Assembly (NCBI RefSeq): GCF_020164455.1
Contig: NZ_JAIQWW010000002.1
Location: 248,001-312,000, forward strand
From: Phyllobacterium chamaecytisi
GTDB lineage: Bacteria; Pseudomonadota; Alphaproteobacteria; Rhizobiales; Rhizobiaceae
DNA: 64,000 bases
Reading direction: 5' to 3'
The notes beneath the pieces were generated by a model. The model was not told the origin of the DNA. It did no database searches and worked only from the letters and a program-made list of their open reading frames with translations. Of the stretch, positions 52,593 through 61,401 are shown in pieces. Within the stretch, counting starts at the first letter, position 1; every line of letters starts with the position of its first letter. The translations under genes were made by a program, and so were the position numbers.

Positions 52593-54367
52593 GACGCGTG
52601 CTCTCGCGATCGGTTCTCGGGATCCGGCTCATTCTGTGGAATGAAATCCTCGGGAGCGCCGGGAACGCTGTAATCATAGGCCCAGCGATAGACGACCGGC
52701 AGTTCCTTGCCGAAATTGCCATGCGGCGGCGGCGTCGTTGGCGTCTGCCATTCGAGCGTCGTTGCCCGCCAAGGATTTCCCCCCGCGTCTTTTCCGTGTC
52801 GCAGACTCCAGGCGGCATTGAACAGGAACAGGACTTGTGCGGCACCGACAGTCAGCGCCATCATGGTGATGAAGATATTCAAATCATGCGCCGATGGCGG
52901 GTTGACCACGGATTCGCCGAGTTCGTAGTAGCGGCGCGGAGCCCCCAGCAGACCGAGATAGTGCATCGGGAAGAAGATCAGATAGGCGCCGAGGAACGTC
53001 ACCCAGAAATGAATCCGCCCCATGGTTTCATTCAGCATTCGCCCGGTGATCTTCGGATACCAGTGGTAGATCGCCCCGAAGATCACCATGATTGGCGCAA
53101 CGCCCATCACCATGTGAAAATGTGCAACGACGAACATCGTATCGGAAAGCGGAACGTCCACGACGACATTGCCGAGAAACAGTCCCGTCAATCCTCCATT
53201 GACGAATGTAACGATGAAGCCCAGCGCGAACAGCATTGGTATCGTCAGGTGGATATCGCCGCGCCATAGTGTGAGCACCCAGTTGTAGACCTTGATGGCG
53301 GTGGGAACCGCGATGATCAGGGTCGTCGTGGCGAAGAAGAACCCGAAATTGGGATTCATGCCGCTGACATACATGTGGTGTGCCCAGACAACGAAGCTCA
53401 GCGCACCGATGATCACGATCGCCCATACCATCATCCGGTACCCGAAGATATTCTTGCGGGCATGGACGCTAATGAGGTCGGATACGATACCAAAGGCAGG
53501 CAAAGCGACGATATAGACTTCGGGATGGCCGAAGAACCAGAACAGATGCTGGAAAAGGATCGGACTGCCGCCGCCATGTTGCAGCTGCGTGCCCATCTCG
53601 ACGATTGCGGGCATGAAGAAGCTCGTGCCGAGGACGCGATCGAACAGCATCATGACGGAGGCGACGAAGAGGGCAGGGAAGGCGAGCAGCGCCATGACCG
53701 TCGCGGTGAAAATGCCCCAGATCGTCAAGGGCATGCGCATCAATGTCATGCCGCGCGCGCGTCCCTGCAGAACTGTGACGACATAATTCAATCCGCCCAT
53801 GGTGAAGCCGATGATGAACAGGATCAGCGAACTCAGCATCAGTATGATGCCCCAATCCTGCCCGCCCGGCGTGCCGGAAAGCACCGCTTGCGGTGGATAG
53901 AGCGTCCAGCCGGCACCCGTTGGTCCGCCCGGTACGAAGAAGCCCGCGACAAGAACAAGCACGGCAAGAAGGTAAATCCAGTAGCTCAGCATATTTGCGT
54001 AGGGAAACACCATGTCCCGTGCTCCAAGCATCAGCGGGATCAGGTAATTGCCGAAACCACCCAGGAAGAGCGCAGTCAGGAGATAAATCACCATGATCAT
54101 GCCGTGCATGGTGATGAACTGGTAGTAGCGGTCGGCATCGATGAAGGTGAAAACGCCGGGGAAAGCAAGTTGCAGCCGCATCAGCCAGGAAAGGACAAGC
54201 GCAACGAGGCCAATCGAAATGGCTGTCAACGAATACTGGATGGCGATGACTTTGGCGTCCTGGCTGAAGACGTAGGTCGTCCACCAGCTATGCGGGTGAT
54301 AAAGCTCCACATCTTCGACTTCCGCTGCCGGAATGGGGTCGTTGATGCTGGATGGAATATTGACCAT
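52589..54367 (-). CDS. coxN: Cytochrome c oxidase subunit I
   Basis: 592 residues, the catalytic subunit with twelve core helices. Heme and CuB region is intact: FWFFGHPEVYIVALPAFG (proton-channel Glu), WAHHMYVSG, and HFHMVMG for the heme ligands; the D-channel entry GNYLIPLMLGARDM is present, so it is an A-type proton-pumping oxidase. It reduces O2 to water in the inner membrane. ATG behind GGGAGGG; follows the subunit II stop by 49 bases. Confidence 0.95.
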   Translation of the reverse strand: MVNIPSSINDPIPAAEVEDVELYHPHSWWTTYVFSQDAKVIAIQYSLTAISIGLVALVLSWLMRLQLAFPGVFTFIDADRYYQFITMHGMIMVIYLLTALFLGGFGNYLIPLMLGARDMVFPYANMLSYWIYLLAVLVLVAGFFVPGGPTGAGWTLYPPQAVLSGTPGGQDWGIILMLSSLILFIIGFTMGGLNYVVTVLQGRARGMTLMRMPLTIWGIFTATVMALLAFPALFVASVMMLFDRVLGTSFFMPAIVEMGTQLQHGGGSPILFQHLFWFFGHPEVYIVALPAFGIVSDLISVHARKNIFGYRMMVWAIVIIGALSFVVWAHHMYVSGMNPNFGFFFATTTLIIAVPTAIKVYNWVLTLWRGDIHLTIPMLFALGFIVTFVNGGLTGLFLGNVVVDVPLSDTMFVVAHFHMVMGVAPIMVIFGAIYHWYPKITGRMLNETMGRIHFWVTFLGAYLIFFPMHYLGLLGAPRRYYELGESVVNPPSAHDLNIFITMMALTVGAAQVLFLFNAAWSLRHGKDAGGNPWRATTLEWQTPTTPPPHGNFGKELPVVYRWAYDYSVPGAPEDFIPQNEPDPENRSREHAS

Positions 54368-54416
54368 CTATTGCCCTCCCTGTGTTCGCTCTTTCTCCCG
54401 AAGAGCGGTGCCGTTT

Positions 54417-55235
54417 TCACTGTGCCGTCTGTGGTTCTCCGGATGCTGCCATCATCTGTGTGAATGTCTGCTGTTGCTGCAGCCAGGTTTGGTAGTCGGC
54501 CTCGTTGTCGACCACCACCGTTCCACGCATTTGCGGGTGCCCGACGCCACAAAGCTCGGCACAAAGGACTTCGAACGTGCCTGTTCGCGTCGGAGTGATC
54601 CAGAAATAGGTGACCATGCCGGGCACCATGTCCATTTTCGCCCGGAATTCCGGCACGTAGAAATCATGCAGGACATCGATCGAGCGCAGCACCATCTTCA
54701 CAGGCTTTCCTATCGGAAGATGCAGTTCGCCGCCCTGAATGATGATGTCGTCGAGCCCCGCGCTGTCGTTCTTGTTCACGCCGAGCGGATTTTCCGCAGT
54801 GACATCACTGGTTTCCGACGTTCCGAGCTTGCCATTGGCTCCAGGCAACCGAAAGCTCCAGAGCCACTGTTGGCCCACGACTTCAACTTCGGTCGCATCG
54901 CTCGGCACATTGACGAAACGGTCCCACACGAACAAACCGGGCGCAAGCATGGCGACAACGCCAATGGTGGTCACCGTGGCGAGCCAGAATTCAAGCTTCC
55001 TGTTTTCCGGTTCATAGTGCGCCCGGTTTCCTGGTTTGTGGCGGAAACGCAAGACGCAATATGCGACGAACAAGACCACCGCGACGAACACGAAACCGGT
55101 GATCCAGAAAGTAATGATGATTGTATTATCGATGTATTGCCAATTGGACGCGATCGGCGTCCACCACCAGGGACTCAAAAGATGAAACAAGACTGACGCA
55201 ACTGCAACAAAAGCAAGAATAAAGACTACAGCCAT
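54417..55235 (-). CDS. coxM: Cytochrome c oxidase subunit II (CuA)
   Basis: 272 residues. Two membrane helices (about 3-25 and 38-62), then the periplasmic cupredoxin domain with VEVVGQQWLWSFRLPG and the CuA motif CAELCGVGHPQM near residue 220. No cytochrome c extension. The ATG at 55235 follows GGAGGGG; the frame is open to 55298. First gene of the operon, corresponding to CoxM; it receives electrons from cytochrome c. Confidence 0.94.
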   Translation of the reverse strand: MAVVFILAFVAVASVLFHLLSPWWWTPIASNWQYIDNTIIITFWITGFVFVAVVLFVAYCVLRFRHKPGNRAHYEPENRKLEFWLATVTTIGVVAMLAPGLFVWDRFVNVPSDATEVEVVGQQWLWSFRLPGANGKLGTSETSDVTAENPLGVNKNDSAGLDDIIIQGGELHLPIGKPVKMVLRSIDVLHDFYVPEFRAKMDMVPGMVTYFWITPTRTGTFEVLCAELCGVGHPQMRGTVVVDNEADYQTWLQQQQTFTQMMAASGEPQTAQ

Positions 55236-55450
55236 TCTATTGTCCCCTCCCTGCCGGAATCGGCTGTGGACATGAACTCGCAATCCGTAGAACCTCACCC
55301 TAGCATTTCAGAAACGAGAAATACAGGTAGTCGTCTCATCGAAAGTATCGGTGCACAGAATATCGGAAACGTCGCCGGAAATTACTCTCGTCTCACCGCC
55401 GCGCCGCCGGCGCGGCGCCGGAGTTGGAATATTGGTCCGGTAAGCGTTAC
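55236..55450. other. Intergenic stretch upstream of the cox operon with a GC hairpin
   Basis: 215 bases between the DUF1428 gene and the oxidase operon, which run in the same direction. GCCGCGCC-GCC-GGCGCGGC (55398-55416) is an 8-base perfect stem. It may end the DUF1428 transcript, although no T-run follows, and the cox promoter must lie between it and 55235. No clear promoter motif is seen. Confidence 0.4.
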
Positions 55451-55804
55451 TTACAGCTCCACGATAGGCGTAAATCCGCCGAAGATCATACGCTTGCCGT
55501 CGAAGGGCATGTTGGCCACGTCGCCTTTCAGGCGAGGGTCCGCCATCACCTTGGCATTGATGGCATCACGCTTTTCGCGCGATTCATAAACGATCCAGGA
55601 AAAGACGACGATCTCGTCGTCTTTTGCCTGCACAGCCCGCGGGAACGAAGTAACCTCACCGTAGGGGACATCGTCGGCGACGCACTCGACAAAGGCGAGC
55701 GCGCCGTGCTCTTTCCAGACCTCTCCCGCCGTACTGGCGAGTTCCTTGTAGGCTTCCAGCTTCGCTTTCGGAACGGCAAGTAAGAAACCATCGACATAGG
55801 ACAT
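55451..55804 (-). CDS. DUF1428 family protein (YbaA-like)
   Basis: 117 residues. The DUF1428 pattern is plain: MSYVDGFLLAVPKAKLEAYKELA split over the first strand and helix, then EVWKEHGALAFVECVADD and a final MIFGGFTPIVEL. It is a ferredoxin-like dimeric fold without a known activity. ATG 55804 behind GGAGG. Alone between the cyclase and the oxidase operon. Confidence 0.9.
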   Translation of the reverse strand: MSYVDGFLLAVPKAKLEAYKELASTAGEVWKEHGALAFVECVADDVPYGEVTSFPRAVQAKDDEIVVFSWIVYESREKRDAINAKVMADPRLKGDVANMPFDGKRMIFGGFTPIVEL

Positions 55805-55870
55805 AGAAAACCTCCACTTGATTGACACGACCACAGGACGTTGGCGCAAGCAGAAATCCTACATCGTCGT

Positions 55871-57736
55871 TCAAATTTTGTCGTCGCTGCGCCACAGCCA
55901 GATCGTAACCGAGCCGGAGCGACCGCGTATTTCCGTTTCGAGCGGCCCACTCAGAACGCCAGTCTTGTACGGTTCGCTGTCCGGGCCCGCGATGTGCAGG
56001 ACATCGGTCGTAAGCGCGAGTTCCGCGTGATTTTTCTTGGCTACTTCCATAAGCCGGCTGGCGACGTTGACCGTATCCCCGGTCGCGGTGATCTGCTGGC
56101 GATCGCCGCCGCCGAGCCGCGAAGCAACCACTGTGCCGAAATGTGCACCCAGTTTGAACCCGATGCGCGAAGCGGTCGAAGCGGGAAGCGAGGCGAGCCA
56201 CAGTTTCGTTCTGTTGGACAGCCGTACGCAGCAGAGTGTGGCATTGGCCGCGTCTTGCGGACTAGGTTCCGGCAGACCGAAAAGGATCATCGCGCCGTCA
56301 CCCATGAAACTCGTAATGGTTCCGTTGCAGGCCGCGACTTCCTCATCGACCAGCTCGTAAAAGCCGTTCAATAATTCGCGCGTGGCATTAGGCCCAAGAA
56401 CCTCGCTGAGGCCGGTAAATCCGGAAAGGTCGATGAAAACCACGGCGGCGTCCTGACGGACGGGCTCGGCCAGAAAATCGGGGTTTCTTGCCAGCCATTT
56501 TCCAAGTCCCGGCGCTTGCACGCTTTGCAGCATCGCGCTCTGCCGAGCAAAATGCTGCGCGCGGCGGCGATCGAGCAAAAGCTGGCTTGCTCCGAATAGA
56601 AGGAGCGGGGGGACTGCGGCCGCAATAGGAATTGCGGCGCTGAGCCAGATGCCGTTTGCGAACGCGACCATATTGATGACAAGCCATGCGCAGACCACCG
56701 CGACTATTGCGGCAAGGCCAATGATACTGCGCCGCCACGCAAGCAGTCCCACGAGAACGATCGGCAGACCGACAGCAAAGCCTGCATCGATAAGCCGGAT
56801 ATGACGATCGCGGACTGTGGCATCGCCCGCTATAAGTTGGGCTATTGCCGTTGAGATGACCTCCACGCCGGGAAGCACCTGATCGAATGGTGTCGGGAAA
56901 ACGTCGCCGCCGCCGGTTACCGTCGTTCCCAGCACGACAATCTTGCCGGTAATGTCCTTGGCCTCAAGCTGACCATCCAGCACGGCAGTGGCGCTGATGG
57001 TTTTTATCGTACCCCTCGGGCCATAGAAGGTCAGAGGAAACGATTGGCCGATATCGGTGCGGATGTGGCGTTCACCCAGTGCGATGCCGCCGGGCTCGAA
57101 TACAGGGTCGACTCCGGCGGCAAGCGCAACTGCACGCAATGGAAAAGAGGGCTGGACCTCGTCACCCTTCTTGAACAGCATCGGGATAAATCGCGGCGTT
57201 CCGGATTGATCGGTTGCGACGTTCACAATCCCCATCGGCGAGACATCGGCAAATTCCTGCTGCGGGAGTAACAAGCTGACAGCATCCGGAATGCGATCAA
57301 GTGCGTCGTCGTGTCCAGGCTCTATCAGTTGCTTGCCACTTGCGAACACGGCCGCTCCCGCCAGAAGTGTCGTAGCTTTCTTGAGCGACGCCGCGAGCTT
57401 CCGGTCACCATCTTCCTGACCGCGATCCACCAGAAGCAAATCCAGCGCAATGACTTTCGGTTTGAGCTCGGCAATTGCGTCGACGACAGCAGCGAGCGTC
57501 GAGCGGGGAACAGGATAACTCCCGACCAGCGTCACCGTCGGGTCGTCAATGGCTATGATTGTGACAGCATCCGGTGCCGGCTTTTTGCCACGGATATTGG
57601 TGCGCAGATCGGCGAAGGTAGCCTCGACGCGTTCCAGAAACCAGGTGTTTCCCCTGATGTGCATCAGGCCGAGCCCGCCGCCCCACATGCCCGCAAGGAT
57701 CAGTGCGACCAGTATCTGCCGTGCACGACTGGACAT
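55871..57736 (-). CDS. CHASE2-domain class III adenylate/guanylate cyclase
   Basis: 621 residues. N-terminal signal-anchor helix (about 8-26), a periplasmic CHASE2 sensor (about 35-315; DAVTIIAIDDPTV, KVIALDLLLVDRGQ, VVLGTTVTGGGD), three helices (about 325-395), then a class III cyclase domain (about 430-610). Both metal-binding Asp are present (VFIDLSGFT and GDGAMILFG), as is the transition-state Asn/Arg in GDTVNVASRL. It should make cAMP or cGMP in response to an envelope signal. The FecR-domain gene ends six bases upstream on the same strand. Confidence 0.92.
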   Translation of the reverse strand: MSSRARQILVALILAGMWGGGLGLMHIRGNTWFLERVEATFADLRTNIRGKKPAPDAVTIIAIDDPTVTLVGSYPVPRSTLAAVVDAIAELKPKVIALDLLLVDRGQEDGDRKLAASLKKATTLLAGAAVFASGKQLIEPGHDDALDRIPDAVSLLLPQQEFADVSPMGIVNVATDQSGTPRFIPMLFKKGDEVQPSFPLRAVALAAGVDPVFEPGGIALGERHIRTDIGQSFPLTFYGPRGTIKTISATAVLDGQLEAKDITGKIVVLGTTVTGGGDVFPTPFDQVLPGVEVISTAIAQLIAGDATVRDRHIRLIDAGFAVGLPIVLVGLLAWRRSIIGLAAIVAVVCAWLVINMVAFANGIWLSAAIPIAAAVPPLLLFGASQLLLDRRRAQHFARQSAMLQSVQAPGLGKWLARNPDFLAEPVRQDAAVVFIDLSGFTGLSEVLGPNATRELLNGFYELVDEEVAACNGTITSFMGDGAMILFGLPEPSPQDAANATLCCVRLSNRTKLWLASLPASTASRIGFKLGAHFGTVVASRLGGGDRQQITATGDTVNVASRLMEVAKKNHAELALTTDVLHIAGPDSEPYKTGVLSGPLETEIRGRSGSVTIWLWRSDDKI

Positions 57737-57742
57737 GGGTGA

Positions 57743-58273
57743 TTATTGACCGAGACGCGCCATCAATGCGTTGACGCGCGGTTGGGGCCACCGCTTCACA
57801 ACAAGGGCGCTGCTGCTTTCGTCGACATCAACGCCTTCACCCGGTCCGAGCACTACCGCCGCGGGCGCAGCCTGCCGCCTGACGCTGACCGCACCTCTGA
57901 CAACGAAAACTGCCGTCTTGCCCGCGCTGACATCGACAGCCCATTTCGTACCCCGGACCGCCGCAATAGCCTGCGGTGTGTCGACTACGAATCCGGATGG
58001 CGACTTCGGAGCATCGAGCAATATTGCCTTGCTCCGGGCCCGAACCGCATCGACGATACCGTCACGGCTGCGGTCCAACAACGTGTACCGTGCCCCGCGC
58101 TCAGCGGTAATGGTGAGGCCGCCACGGCATTTCAATATCTGCCTTCCGGTCCCGCCGACTTGCGTCAGCGCGCATCCAGAATTGGCGGATTGTGCCGAGG
58201 CAATTTCTGTGCCGAGCACAAAAACAAAACCAATGGCCACCGCCGCGCGAAAAATTCCCGCCATTGAGTCCAT
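57743..58273 (-). CDS. Periplasmic FecR-domain protein
   Basis: 176 residues. Signal peptide about 1-28 (cleavage ASA), then a FecR-type beta domain: LDAPKSPSGFVVDTPQAIAAVRGTKWAVDVSAGKTAVFVVRGAVSVRR. It has no membrane anchor or cytoplasmic part, so it is not a classical anti-sigma regulator. Rhizobial genomes often pair such proteins with CHASE2 cyclases; here they share a transcript, suggesting FecR modulates the CHASE2 sensor in the periplasm. Confidence 0.88.
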   Translation of the reverse strand: MDSMAGIFRAAVAIGFVFVLGTEIASAQSANSGCALTQVGGTGRQILKCRGGLTITAERGARYTLLDRSRDGIVDAVRARSKAILLDAPKSPSGFVVDTPQAIAAVRGTKWAVDVSAGKTAVFVVRGAVSVRRQAAPAAVVLGPGEGVDVDESSSALVVKRWPQPRVNALMARLGQ

Positions 58274-58396
58274 GGAGATTGCCCCTGTTCACCGGCACCA
58301 GAATAGGCGCGGTTTCACCTGTAATATAGAACCTCCGGAGGGCATTTCAAAGCGCTGATAAGGTTTTCTCTTCGGTATCGGCTTCGCTAAATCGGG

Positions 58397-59335
58397 TTAA
58401 TTCTCCGTTGCTGGGTATAGCCGGTCGATTGCCGGCAGGCACTGCGCGCCTTTACGGCTGAGGAAATCCTGGAATGCGCGCATGGCCGGTGACATGGTCC
58501 GGTCGGTGCGTACGACGGAAAACCACTGGCGGCGGATTGGCATGCCGATCACGTCGAGCATTACGAGCCTGCCCACATCGAGCTCCAGTGCGATCGTGTG
58601 AGCGGAAATAAAGGCGATGCCGAGCCCGGCCATCACCGCCTGCTTGATCGTCTCGTTTGACGACATTTCCGTGCCGAGATCATCAAGCCGGCCCGGCAGT
58701 TCGCTCAGGAAAATCTCCAGCGATATACGCGTACCCGATCCCGGCTCGCGGATAAGGAAATGCTCCTGTGCGATGCGTTCCTTGGTGATATCGCGGCATT
58801 TGGCGAGCGGATGATCGGGGGCGGCGATCATCACCAGCGGATGATCGCCGAAAACCGCCGAACGCAACGGCACATCCTTCGGCGGTCGGCCCATCAAGGC
58901 GAGATCGACCGCATGGCTTTTCAGCCCGGCAATCGTCTCGGCGCGGTTGCCGATAGCGAGCTTTATGGCGATATCCGGGTGTTCCTTGCGAAAAATCGCC
59001 ATCAGTTGCGGCGCGAAATACTTCGCCGTCGATACGACGCCCAGTGTCAGACTGCCGATGCGCAACCCCTTTATCGCATCGATCTCGTCTTCGAGCAGGC
59101 GCAGCCGTTCGTCGACCATTTGCGCAGCATCGAGAAAAGCTAGCCCGGCGGCGGTCGGCCGCAGGCCCTCATTTGTGCGGTCAAACAGGATGATATTGGC
59201 ATCTTCTTCCAGCAATTTGAGCTGAATCGTTACCGCCGGAGGCGTCAGCCCCAGCGCATTGGCTGCGGCGGCGATCGTGCCGTGCTGCATGATCGCCTGT
59301 ATCGCCCGCAGTTGTTTCAAATTCAAGTTGCGCAT
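58397..59335 (-). CDS. cbbR: LysR-type regulator of the Calvin-cycle operon
   Basis: 312 residues. N-terminal HTH (about 1-60; LKQLRAIQAIMQHGTIAAAANALGLTPPAVTIQLKLLE in two runs) and a periplasmic-binding-protein-like effector domain. Divergent from cbbF across 117 bases, the standard position of CbbR, which activates cbb genes when reductant and carbon signals allow. A palindromic ATTTA-N9-TAAAT site lies between them. Known CbbR proteins answer to phosphoenolpyruvate, NADPH or related metabolites. Confidence 0.92.
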   Translation of the reverse strand: MRNLNLKQLRAIQAIMQHGTIAAAANALGLTPPAVTIQLKLLEEDANIILFDRTNEGLRPTAAGLAFLDAAQMVDERLRLLEDEIDAIKGLRIGSLTLGVVSTAKYFAPQLMAIFRKEHPDIAIKLAIGNRAETIAGLKSHAVDLALMGRPPKDVPLRSAVFGDHPLVMIAAPDHPLAKCRDITKERIAQEHFLIREPGSGTRISLEIFLSELPGRLDDLGTEMSSNETIKQAVMAGLGIAFISAHTIALELDVGRLVMLDVIGMPIRRQWFSVVRTDRTMSPAMRAFQDFLSRKGAQCLPAIDRLYPATEN

Positions 59336-59352
59336 GCATAGCAGTTAATAGA

Positions 59353-59371
59353 ATTTATCGAGTACGTAAAT
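59353..59371. promoter_or_regulatory. Candidate CbbR (LTTR) binding site
   Basis: ATTTA-TCGAGTACG-TAAAT is a 19-base inverted repeat that includes a T-N11-A LysR box (T59356 to A59368). A second AT-rich box TAAATTTTA follows at about 59376. Placement between divergent cbbR and cbbF matches known CbbR operators. Confidence 0.55.
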
Positions 59372-59452
59372 ATAATAAATTTTACTAAGTGTGGTCTGCG
59401 TGGTTCCATACCCAAAGTCTGATGCGGAGATAATCGGACAGGGAGGACTACC

Positions 59453-60502
59453 ATGACCACGGCAACACTAGATGCCTTTCTTGGATCCTATGCGGAGAGC
59501 GGCGATACGCAGCGCGCTTCCGTCTCGCTGGTCGTGCGCCAGCTCTCCCTGACTGCGGTCAAGATCCGCAACACGATCAATCAGGGTGCACTTGGCAAGG
59601 CCTTCGCCAGCAGCCAGGGCAGCAAAAATGCTGATGGCGATTCCCAGAAGGACCTCGATATCTTCGCAGACGACATGTTCCTCGAGGCCATGCGTCAGGC
59701 TCCTGTTGCTCTTTATGGCTCCGAGGAACTCGCCCATCCCGCTTTGCTCGACCCAAGCGCACCATTGGCGCTGGCGATCGATCCGCTGGATGGCTCATCC
59801 AACATCGACACCAATGTCTCCATAGGGACCATCTTCTCCATCCTCCCGGTGGCAGGCCAGCCGGACAGCGAGCCTGGCGCATCGTTTTTTCAGAAAGGCG
59901 ATCGCCAGCTCGCTGCCGGTTTCTTCATTTATGGGCCGCAACTTGCCTTGGTGCTCACGCTTGGCAGCGGCACGCATGTATTCGTGTTTTCGGCACGGCT
60001 CGGAACCTTCGTTCAGGCCTATGCCAGTATCGTTATTCCTGACCGCGCCTATGAATTCGCCATCAATGCTGCCAATTACCGGCATTGGGACGAGGCGGTG
60101 CAGCTCTATGTCGATGACTGCCTGAAGGGTAGCGAAGGACCGCGCGAGCGTGATTTCAACATGCGCTGGATCGCATCCCTGGTTGCGGAAACCTACCGGA
60201 TCCTCATGCGCAGCGGCGTGTTTCTCTATCCGGGAGACAGGCGCAAGGGCTATGGCGACGGCCGTATACGTCTCGTCTATGAAGCCAATCCCATTGCTTT
60301 TCTCATCGAGCAGGCGGGAGGCGCTGCGACCAACACGGCATGCCGCATACTCGATCTGACACCGAAGACCATGCATCAGCGTGTGCCGTTCATCTTTGGT
60401 TCGGCGAGGGAAGTAGCCCGTATCAGCCGGTATCACACCGAGCCCAGCAACATCGGCGAACGCGCGCCGCTGTTCAGCAAGCGTGGACTGTTCAGGGTTT
60501 GA
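59453..60502 (+). CDS. cbbF: Fructose-1,6-bisphosphatase class 1
   Basis: 349 residues, ATG behind GGAGG. Class 1 FBPase marks: GSEEL (about 86-90) and the metal-binding DPLDGSSNID (about 106-115), with KGYGDGRIRLVYEANPIAFLIEQAGG near the end carrying the sugar-phosphate Tyr/Lys and the Glu. It hydrolyses fructose-1,6-bisphosphate (and often sedoheptulose-1,7-bisphosphate) in the Calvin cycle. First gene of the cbb operon; 15 bases before cbbP. Confidence 0.95.
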   Translation: MTTATLDAFLGSYAESGDTQRASVSLVVRQLSLTAVKIRNTINQGALGKAFASSQGSKNADGDSQKDLDIFADDMFLEAMRQAPVALYGSEELAHPALLDPSAPLALAIDPLDGSSNIDTNVSIGTIFSILPVAGQPDSEPGASFFQKGDRQLAAGFFIYGPQLALVLTLGSGTHVFVFSARLGTFVQAYASIVIPDRAYEFAINAANYRHWDEAVQLYVDDCLKGSEGPRERDFNMRWIASLVAETYRILMRSGVFLYPGDRRKGYGDGRIRLVYEANPIAFLIEQAGGAATNTACRILDLTPKTMHQRVPFIFGSAREVARISRYHTEPSNIGERAPLFSKRGLFRV

Positions 60503-60517
60503 GTGGAGGAAGAAATC

Positions 60518-61390
60518 ATGTCGGCAAAGCACCCAATCATATCGATTACCGGCTCGTCAGGCGCGGGAACGACCTCCGTGAAGCGCATCTTCGAGCAGAT
60601 TTTCCGCCGCGAACATATCGAGGCCGCTTTCATCGAGGGCGACGCATTCCACCGGTATGACCGCAATGCCATGAAGGCAAAGGTTGCGGAGGAAGAAGCC
60701 AAGGGTAACCCCAATTTCACGCATTTCCATGTCGATGCCAACGAGTTGAACAAGCTCGATGAAGTTTTCGAGGAATACGGCCGCCGGGGTACGGGCCAAA
60801 CGCGTACCTATATCCACGACGAAGAGGAAGCCGCGCAATACGACGCGCCGGCGGGCACGTTCACCGAATGGCGCGATTTTCCGCCAAGCACCTTGCTCTT
60901 CTATGAGGGCTTGCATGGCTGCGCTGTAGCGGAGGGCGTCAACCTTGCCCGCCACGCGGATCTGAAAATCGGCGTCGTTCCGGTGATCAATCTCGAATGG
61001 ATCCAGAAGATTCATCGTGATCGTTCGACCCGCGGATATTCCACCGAGGCGGTCATGGATGTGATCCTGCGCCGGATGCCGGATTATGTGCGCTACATCA
61101 CGCCGCAATTCACGCTGACCGACATCAATTTCCAGCGCGTTCCCATTGTCGATACGTCGAACCCGTTCATTGCGCGGTGGATCCCGACACCGGACGAGTC
61201 GATGCTGGTGATCCGTTTTGCCCGGCCGCGCGGGATCGATTTCCCCTATCTGCTGTCGATGATCCACGATTCCTTCATGTCGCGGGCCAATTCGATCGTC
61301 GTCCCCGGCAACAAGCTGGATCTCGCCATGCAACTTATCCTGACGCCGCTGATCATGCAGTTGATCGAACGCAAAAACCGCGCCTCGTGA
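60518..61390 (+). CDS. cbbP: Phosphoribulokinase
   Basis: 290 residues, the bacterial short type. P-loop GSSGAGTTS (about 12-20), [10 protein letters not shown] (about 41-50), and FYEGLHG with the catalytic Asp/Glu region. It phosphorylates ribulose-5-phosphate to the RuBisCO substrate, the signature step of the cycle. ATG at 60518 after GAGGAAG; the in-frame extension to 60503 is not needed. Confidence 0.95.
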   Translation: MSAKHPIISITGSSGAGTTSVKRIFEQIFRREHIEAAFIEGDAFHRYDRNAMKAKVAEEEAKGNPNFTHFHVDANELNKLDEVFEEYGRRGTGQTRTYIHDEEEAAQYDAPAGTFTEWRDFPPSTLLFYEGLHGCAVAEGVNLARHADLKIGVVPVINLEWIQKIHRDRSTRGYSTEAVMDVILRRMPDYVRYITPQFTLTDINFQRVPIVDTSNPFIARWIPTPDESMLVIRFARPRGIDFPYLLSMIHDSFMSRANSIVVPGNKLDLAMQLILTPLIMQLIERKNRAS

Positions 61391-61401
61391 AGGAGATAGC
61401 G

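Noticed and set aside
53375-54463. A 362-residue plus-strand frame opposite cytochrome oxidase subunit I
   Set aside because: Very rich in His, Asp, Glu and Gln with no recognisable fold; a shadow of the oxidase gene.
55440-55454. GTAAG-CGTTA-CTTAC palindrome, compared with the GTAAC sites elsewhere
   Set aside because: It overlaps the end of the DUF1428 coding region and matches the other sites only in part; treated as coincidence.
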